This document shows, piece after piece, positions 58,860 through 64,000 of a DNA stretch of 64,000 nucleotides. Under the pieces are notes generated by a model that saw nothing but the letters and a program-made list of their open reading frames with translations, was not told the DNA's origin and ran no database searches. Origin of the DNA: Paracoccus isoporae. GTDB lineage: Bacteria > Pseudomonadota > Alphaproteobacteria > Rhodobacterales > Rhodobacteraceae. The position numbers and the translations under genes were made by a program. Location of the stretch: the NCBI RefSeq assembly GCF_900101865.1, contig NZ_FNAH01000010.1:1-64000 (forward strand), given 5' to 3'. The first letter of the stretch is position 1; each line of letters begins with the position of its first letter.

Positions 58860-60134
58860 ATGAACAGAACAGTGACGATGACGGTCGCCGCATCGGCCCT
58901 TGCGCTCGCGGCATCCGCGCAGGCGGGCGAGGTCCGCATGATGTGGTATTCCGACGGGGTGGAGGGCGAGGTCATGCAGGACCTGCTGAACCGCTTCATG
59001 GAGGAGAACCCGGACATCACCGTGACGCTGGACAATGTGGCCTATCAGGTCATCATGGAACAGCTTCCGATCCAGCTTGCCGCGGGCGAGGGGCCGGATA
59101 TCGCGCGGGTGACCAACCTGAAGGAACAGGCGGAGCACTGGCTGGACCTGACCCCCTATGTCGAAGACCCGGACTACTGGCGCGAGAATTTCGGAGATCA
59201 GTTCGACTGGATGCGGCCCGACGACAGCGACATCATCCCCGGCTTCATGACCCAGCTCACCCTGGTCGGCGGCTTTGCCAATGCGACGCTGTTCGAGCAG
59301 GCGGGCGTCGAGATGCCGGGCGAGGGCGCGACATGGGATGACTGGGTCGCCGCCGCGACCGAGGTGCAGGAAAGCCAGCAGCTTCAGGCTGCCTTCGTGA
59401 TCGACCGCTCGGGCCACCGCATCACCGGGCCGATCCTGTCCTCCGGCGCGGTGCTGAAGGGAGAGGACGGCAAGCCCGCGCCGCTGGATGATGCCGCGAA
59501 GGGCTTCATCACCAAGCTGGTGGACTGGACCGAAACCGGCCAGCATATGCGCGATGTCTGGGTCAGCGCCGCCGGCACCACCTACCGTTCCGGCGCGGAT
59601 GAGTTCATCAACGCCAATATCGCCATGCTCTATTCCGGCTCGTGGCAGGTGGCGAACCTGTCCACCAAGATCGGGGACGGGTTCGACTGGGTGGCCATCG
59701 GCTCGCCCTGCGGCGATGCGGGTTGTTCGGGTCTGCCGGGCGGGGCGGCACTCGTCGCCAACAAGAACACCCAGAACCCGGAAGATGTCGGCAAGGTGAT
59801 GGATTTCCTGGCCCGTCAGGACATCGTCAAGGAGTTCTCGGAACGCACGCTATTCCTGCCCGCCCATAAAGGCGTGGTCGAGGCGGGCGGGCTGGATTTC
59901 CAGACCGACGATCCGCAGGCCAAGGCGGCACTCGACAAGTTCGTCGAGGCCTCGGGCGAGATCATCCCGTCCGCGAACGAGATCCCGGCCTGGCGCTATG
60001 CCAATGCGCTTTACGGCGGGATGGTCAACCGGATCAGCCAGGCCATGGCCGGCGAAATGTCGGTCGATGAGGCGTTCGAGCGCATCGACAGCGACGTGGC
60101 CGAGCAGGTCGCGGCGGCGGAAGCCGGCGAATGA
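58860..60134 (+). CDS. Sugar ABC transporter substrate-binding protein
   Basis: A 424-residue periplasmic protein of the extracellular binding protein family 1. The signal peptide is TMTVAASALALAASAQAG. MMWYSDGVEGEVMQDLLNRF, LPIQLAAGEGPDIARVTNL and MLYSGSWQVANLSTKIGDGF follow the family pattern. GGGAGGAGACTACGAA precedes the ATG. The only Cys pair (CGDAGC) may form a disulfide. The ligand is probably a uronate-containing oligosaccharide, from gene context. Confidence 0.92.
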   Translation: MNRTVTMTVAASALALAASAQAGEVRMMWYSDGVEGEVMQDLLNRFMEENPDITVTLDNVAYQVIMEQLPIQLAAGEGPDIARVTNLKEQAEHWLDLTPYVEDPDYWRENFGDQFDWMRPDDSDIIPGFMTQLTLVGGFANATLFEQAGVEMPGEGATWDDWVAAATEVQESQQLQAAFVIDRSGHRITGPILSSGAVLKGEDGKPAPLDDAAKGFITKLVDWTETGQHMRDVWVSAAGTTYRSGADEFINANIAMLYSGSWQVANLSTKIGDGFDWVAIGSPCGDAGCSGLPGGAALVANKNTQNPEDVGKVMDFLARQDIVKEFSERTLFLPAHKGVVEAGGLDFQTDDPQAKAALDKFVEASGEIIPSANEIPAWRYANALYGGMVNRISQAMAGEMSVDEAFERIDSDVAEQVAAAEAGE

Positions 60135-61129
60135 GCAATGGCGGGGCGACGCATTACCTGACGGCGCCCCTTCGCTGGCTGGCGCGGGCGGCGGATGTGC
60201 CGCTGCGCGCCTGGCAGCGCATGACCGGGCAGGGCGGCATGATCGCCCTGTTCCTGTTGCCGAACATGGCGATCTTCTCGATCTTCGTGCTGATCCCGCT
60301 GGGGATGAACGCGCTTTATTCGACCACGGGCGGGGTGGAGTTCTTCCTGGCCGACCGCCCCTATGTCGGGGGCGAACATTACGCCCGGCTGATGGATTGC
60401 GAGAATTACCTGGAGCCGCGAAGCTGCCGCGACGACATGTTCTGGATCGCGGTGTGGAACACGGCGCGCTTCGTCATCTTCCAGGTCGGGGTGATGACGC
60501 TGGTGGCGATGATCACCGCGCTGATCCTCAATCGCGCCATTCCAGCCAAGGCCTTCTGGCGGGCGGTGTTCTTCTTTCCGGTGCTGCTCAGCCCGGTCGT
60601 CGTGGGCCTGATCTGGCGGTGGATTTTGCAGCGCCAGGGCCTCGCCAATCTCGCCATGTTCGAGATGGGGCTGGAGCCGGTGAACTGGCTGACCGACCGG
60701 TTCTGGGCGTTTTTCGCGGCGGTGGGCGTCAGTGTCTGGGCGCATATGGGGTTCTATACGCTGATCCTGCTGGCCGGGCTTCAGGCCATTCCGCGCGACC
60801 TTTATGAGGCGGCCGAGATGGACGGCACGCCGCCCTTCCGGGTGTTCTACCGCATCACCCTGCCGCTCCTGATGCCCAACCTTCTGGTGGTGCTGGTGCT
60901 GGCGCTGATCCGCGCGGTGCAGATCTTCGATGAGGCATATGTGCTGACCGGCGGCGGGCCGGGCACATCGACGATGTTCATGACGCAATATATCTATGAA
61001 AGCGGCTTCGCGAACCTGCTGCGCAATCCGGGGCTGGCGGCGGCGGCCTCGATCCTGATGGCGCTCGTGCTGGTGGTGCTGACGCTGTGCCAGCTCTGGC
61101 TCAGCAGGCGGGCCGGGGGGGATCGCTGA
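60131..61129 (+). CDS. Sugar ABC transporter permease, MalF type
   Basis: A 332-residue protein with six membrane helices (LFLLPNMAIFSIFVLIPLGM first). The EAA loop for ATPase docking is YEAAEMDGTPPFRVFYRITL. The region between the first two helices carries VGGEHYARLMDCENYLEPRS, with two Cys that could pair in the periplasm. Overlaps the binding-protein stop by 4 bases and the second permease by one base. Confidence 0.94.
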   Translation: MSNGGATHYLTAPLRWLARAADVPLRAWQRMTGQGGMIALFLLPNMAIFSIFVLIPLGMNALYSTTGGVEFFLADRPYVGGEHYARLMDCENYLEPRSCRDDMFWIAVWNTARFVIFQVGVMTLVAMITALILNRAIPAKAFWRAVFFFPVLLSPVVVGLIWRWILQRQGLANLAMFEMGLEPVNWLTDRFWAFFAAVGVSVWAHMGFYTLILLAGLQAIPRDLYEAAEMDGTPPFRVFYRITLPLLMPNLLVVLVLALIRAVQIFDEAYVLTGGGPGTSTMFMTQYIYESGFANLLRNPGLAAAASILMALVLVVLTLCQLWLSRRAGGDR

Positions 61130-62178
61130 TGCGCTGGCTTGTCGCGAAGCGCGGCCGGACCGGGGACGGGCGCGGCTGGCACTGGACCGATATCGCCACC
61201 TGGGTCTGGCTGATCGGCGGCACGATCCTGATGTTCGGCCCGGCGGTCTGGCTGGTCCTGTCCAGCTTCAAGACCCCGGCCGCCCTGGCAGAGTTTCCGC
61301 CGACGCTGCTGCCCTTCGCCCAGCAGACCGTGGAGGTCGAGGGCGAGCAGAAGCCGCTCTATACCGTCACGCTGGCGGATGGCACGGTCAGGACCATGGC
61401 CGAGCTGCGCCGGGTGGGGATCGTGGCCCAGATGGTCGATCCCGACGATCCGGGGGCGGAGCCCGCGCGGGTCAACATCGCCGATCGCGACCCGGTGCGC
61501 GAGGTGGATTTCGCCACCGAGAACTATACCGAGCCCTTCATGCGCTTCGATTTCTTCCTGTTCCTGCGCAACTCGGTCTTTGTCACGGTGATGGCGACGA
61601 TCATCACGCTTCTGACCAACTCCATGGCCGCCTTCGCGCTGTCGAAATACGAATTCCGCGGCCGCAATGCGGTGATGCTGCTGATCATCGCCACGCTGAT
61701 GGTGCCCCTGTCGGTGATCCTCGTGCCGCTTTATTCGGTGGTCGCGGCGACGGGGCTGATGAACAATCTCTGGGGGGTGATCCTGCCCACCGTGGCCACG
61801 CCCACGGGGGTGTTCCTGCTGCGCCAATACATGCTGACCATACCGGACGAGCTCTTGGATGCCGCGAGGATGGATCACGCCTCCGAATGGCAGATCTACT
61901 GGCGGATCGTGCTGCCGCTGGCGGCGCCCGCGCTTGCGGTGCTGGCAATCTTCTCGGTGGTGTGGCGGTGGAACGATTTCCTGTGGCCGCTTGTCGTGCT
62001 TTCGCGCAAGGAACTTTACACGTTGCAGATCGGGCTGAACACCTATGCCGGAGAGCTGAACGTGCAATGGCACTACATCCTTGCCATGACTGTCGTGGCG
62101 ATGATCCCGGTGGTGCTGGTCTTCGTCTTCCTGCAACGATTCATCACGGCGGGCATCGCCGGAACGGGGCTGAAATAA
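61129..62178 (+). CDS. Sugar ABC transporter permease, MalG type, with extra periplasmic insert
   Basis: A 349-residue protein, longer than usual MalG-type permeases (about 275-300). The first helix (WLIGGTILMFGPAVWLVLSS) and EFPPTLLPF are normal, but about 65 residues (64-128, including KPLYTVTLADGTVRTMAELR) are inserted before the expected NYTEPF. Five further helices and the EAA loop DAARMDHASEWQIYWRIVLP follow. The insert should lie in the periplasm and may touch the binding protein or substrate. Confidence 0.92.
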   Translation: MRWLVAKRGRTGDGRGWHWTDIATWVWLIGGTILMFGPAVWLVLSSFKTPAALAEFPPTLLPFAQQTVEVEGEQKPLYTVTLADGTVRTMAELRRVGIVAQMVDPDDPGAEPARVNIADRDPVREVDFATENYTEPFMRFDFFLFLRNSVFVTVMATIITLLTNSMAAFALSKYEFRGRNAVMLLIIATLMVPLSVILVPLYSVVAATGLMNNLWGVILPTVATPTGVFLLRQYMLTIPDELLDAARMDHASEWQIYWRIVLPLAAPALAVLAIFSVVWRWNDFLWPLVVLSRKELYTLQIGLNTYAGELNVQWHYILAMTVVAMIPVVLVFVFLQRFITAGIAGTGLK

Positions 62179-63155
62179 TGGGCGCGATCGAGCTTGAGAA
62201 CATCCACAAATCCTTCGGTGCGGTCGATGTCATCAAGGATGTGTCGCTGAACATCCCCGAAGGAGAGCTGACCGTGTTCGTCGGACCCTCGGGCTGCGGG
62301 AAATCCACCCTGCTGCGGCTGATCTCGGGCCTCGATCAGCCGACATCGGGGCGCATCCTGATCGACGGTCAGGATGTGACGCGGCGTTCGGCGGCGGATC
62401 GCGGGCTGGCGATGGTGTTTCAGTCCTATGCGCTCTACCCGCATATGTCGGTGCGCCAGAACATGGCCTTCGGGCTGGAAAATACCCGGATGCCCAGGGC
62501 CGAGATCGCGAGCCGGATCGAGGAGGCGGCGCGGCTTCTGGAAATCGACCCGCTGCTGGATCGGCGGCCGGGCCAGCTTTCGGGCGGGCAGCGTCAGCGC
62601 GTGGCGATCGGGCGGGCGATCGTGCGTGAACCCACCGCGTTTCTGCTGGACGAGCCGCTGTCCAACCTGGACGCGGAACTGCGCGGCACGATGCGGGCGG
62701 AACTGGCGGCGCTGCATGGGCGGCTTGGCAAGACGATGATCTATGTGACCCATGACCAGATCGAGGCGATGACGCTGGCCGACCGCATCGTGGTGCTGCG
62801 CGGCGGCGTGGTCGAGCAGGTGGACACGCCGCTGAACCTGTTCAACGCGCCCGCCAACCGCTTCGTGGCGGGCTTCATCGGCGCGCCGAAGATGAATTTC
62901 CTGCCGCGGCCGGATGGCCGCACAATGGGCATCCGCCCCCAGCATCTGCGGCTGGGAGAGGGCGGGCTGCCGGTGACGGTGGACATGGCCGAGAATCTGG
63001 GCGCCGAAACCCTGATTCATGGCCGCAGCGAGGACGGCCACACCCTGCTGGCGATGGTGCCGGGTCAGGTAACGCCCGAGCGCGGCGATGTGCTGTCGCT
63101 GCAATATGACGAGGCCGACGCGCATTATTTCGGCGAGGACGGCTTGCGCCAATAG
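62178..63155 (+). CDS. Sugar ABC transporter ATPase (MsmK/UgpC type)
   Basis: A 325-residue ATPase. Walker A is GPSGCGKSTLL, the Q loop VFQSYALYPHMSV, the signature LSGGQRQRVAIGRA, Walker B FLLDEPLSNLD and the switch His VTHDQIEAMTLA. A shortened C-terminal OB-fold (MGIRPQHLRLGE) follows. The start ATG overlaps the permease stop by one base (TAATG). Last gene of the operon; the downstream spacer is rich in palindromes. Confidence 0.95.
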   Translation: MGAIELENIHKSFGAVDVIKDVSLNIPEGELTVFVGPSGCGKSTLLRLISGLDQPTSGRILIDGQDVTRRSAADRGLAMVFQSYALYPHMSVRQNMAFGLENTRMPRAEIASRIEEAARLLEIDPLLDRRPGQLSGGQRQRVAIGRAIVREPTAFLLDEPLSNLDAELRGTMRAELAALHGRLGKTMIYVTHDQIEAMTLADRIVVLRGGVVEQVDTPLNLFNAPANRFVAGFIGAPKMNFLPRPDGRTMGIRPQHLRLGEGGLPVTVDMAENLGAETLIHGRSEDGHTLLAMVPGQVTPERGDVLSLQYDEADAHYFGEDGLRQ

Positions 63156-63209
63156 TCCACAGGTTTCCTCCTTCACCCCCGGCCCGGAACAAGGGGCGCA
63201 AGCCCCGCC

Positions 63210-63344
63210 GGGCCAGCGGACGACCGCCCGCACGGGCGTCCGCTTCGTCGCCGGTCCGCGCGGAAAAATCGTTCGACGTGGCTGCGCGATAAAGGCGCTG
63301 AACTCGGGCGCCAGCAGCGGACACCCGCGGTCGTCCGCTGGCCC
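63210..63344. repeat. 18-bp perfect inverted repeat with nested hairpins
   Basis: GGGCCAGCGGACGACCGC (63210-63227) recurs as its exact reverse complement at 63327-63344, 99 bases apart. CAGCGGAC occurs again at 63315-63322 and pairs with GTCCGCTG at 63333-63340 to form a local hairpin; the left arm also sits in a GC hairpin (63217-63243). The block fills the spacer between the convergent ABC ATPase and kynU genes. No T run follows, so a standard terminator is doubtful. Confidence 0.7.
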
Positions 63345-63410
63345 TCTGTTCGGGATACTGGGCGAGCAGGCATCCGCAACGAACTTATCGCTGCGGTTCG
63401 CTCTGTCTCC

Positions 63411-64000
63411 TCAGGTCACCCGATTGGCCCGCCGGTATTCCGGATGATCCCAAAGCCGCTTGTCCATCACTTCCGCCAGAACCCCGACCGCCCGGTCGAT
63501 ATCATCCGCATCGAGATAGAGCGGCGTGAACCCGAACCGCATGATGTCGGGGGCGCGGAAATCTCCGATCACCCCGCGCGCGATCAGCGCCTGCATGGCC
63601 GCATAGCCGTGGTCGAAGGCAAACGACACCTGGCTGCCGCGCGAGGACGGATCGCGGGGGCTGGCGAGGCGCAGATCGGGGCAGGCGGCCTCCACCCCCG
63701 CGATGAACCGCTCCGACAGCGCCACCGACGCCGCGCGCAGATCGGCCATGTCAATGCCCTCCCAGACCGACATGGCGGCTTCGAGCGCCGACATCTGCAG
63801 GACCGGCGGCGTGCCGACCCGCATCCGCTCGATCCCCGGCGCGGGGCGGTAGTCGAGATCGAAGGCGAAGGGCGCGTCATGGCCCATCCATCCGGCAAGC
63901 GCAGGCTGCGCCTCGCCCGCCAGATCGGGGCGGATATAGATGAAGGCCGGCGCGCCGGGGCCGCCGTTCAGATATTTATAGGTGCAACCGACCGCGAATT
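63411..64000 (-). CDS. kynU: Kynureninase, C-terminal part
   Basis: Cleaves kynurenine to anthranilate and alanine with PLP. The 5' end is beyond the window; about 195 codons are visible. CTYKYLNGGPGAPAFIYI at the window edge contains the PLP lysine region; GWMGHDAPFAFDLDYRPAPG and RVGTPPVLQMSALEAAM follow, and DIMRFGFTPLYLDADDIDRA is the typical C-terminal domain. Other kynurenine-pathway genes would lie upstream outside the window. Confidence 0.95.
   Translation of the reverse strand, partial: FAVGCTYKYLNGGPGAPAFIYIRPDLAGEAQPALAGWMGHDAPFAFDLDYRPAPGIERMRVGTPPVLQMSALEAAMSVWEGIDMADLRAASVALSERFIAGVEAACPDLRLASPRDPSSRGSQVSFAFDHGYAAMQALIARGVIGDFRAPDIMRFGFTPLYLDADDIDRAVGVLAEVMDKRLWDHPEYRRANRVT

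Overview
The window is a GC-rich, densely packed stretch of alphaproteobacterial chromosome. The gene content fits a member of the Rhodobacterales (Paracoccus/Rhodobacter-like): PtsP without sugar-PTS components, a DhnA-type aldolase, a PopZ-like protein, a small Rhodobacterales-specific conserved protein, a Tpa-type aminotransferase, several TRAP and ABC uptake operons, and many ATGA/TGATG stop-start overlaps. No transposase, integrase, CRISPR array or rRNA operon was seen. Both window edges cut a gene (etfA at the left, kynU at the right).

Left third (1-24.4 kb), mostly core genes: etfA (3' end), a decayed TRAP permease remnant, an orphan GT61 glycosyltransferase, divergent tyrS/anmK, two identical tRNA-Asp genes, fbaB behind two LacI-type operator-like palindromes, lysC, ptsP, a FAH-family hydrolase, DUF1178, waaA, tRNA-Cys, a PCMT paralogue with tolC and a PopZ-like gene, the surE-pcm-nlpD operon, a TauE/TIGR02186 pair, and an overlapping ABC exporter-ygfZ-dinB operon. 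A lower-GC leader with two hairpins precedes a small conserved gene.

Middle (24.4-39.6 kb), accessory and least understood: a minus-strand set telA-DUF2927-SPFH/GYF-zinc ribbon-pfkB that resembles a membrane-stress module; a Tpa-type aminotransferase; an orphan PP-loop protein; and a six-gene fully overlapping operon coding for a multicopper oxidase, a one-heme cytochrome c, a secreted phytochelatin-synthase-like enzyme with an intact Cys-His-Asp triad, a sorbitol-dehydrogenase-type small subunit, a GMC flavoprotein and an MFS carrier. This last operon is my best candidate for an undescribed periplasmic redox/thiol system.

Right third (39.8-64 kb), catabolism: a divergent locus under a DeoR regulator (FGGY kinase, COG0446-type flavoprotein and GlpA-like dehydrogenase on one side; TRAP transporter, glutamine-synthetase-like ligase, aldehyde and iron alcohol dehydrogenases on the other). 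After sdaA comes a LacI-controlled locus with GH105, KduI, an unrecognised 811-residue cytoplasmic protein and a full ABC importer, probably taking up uronate-containing oligosaccharides and breaking them down in the cytoplasm. The window ends with a palindrome-rich convergent spacer and kynU.
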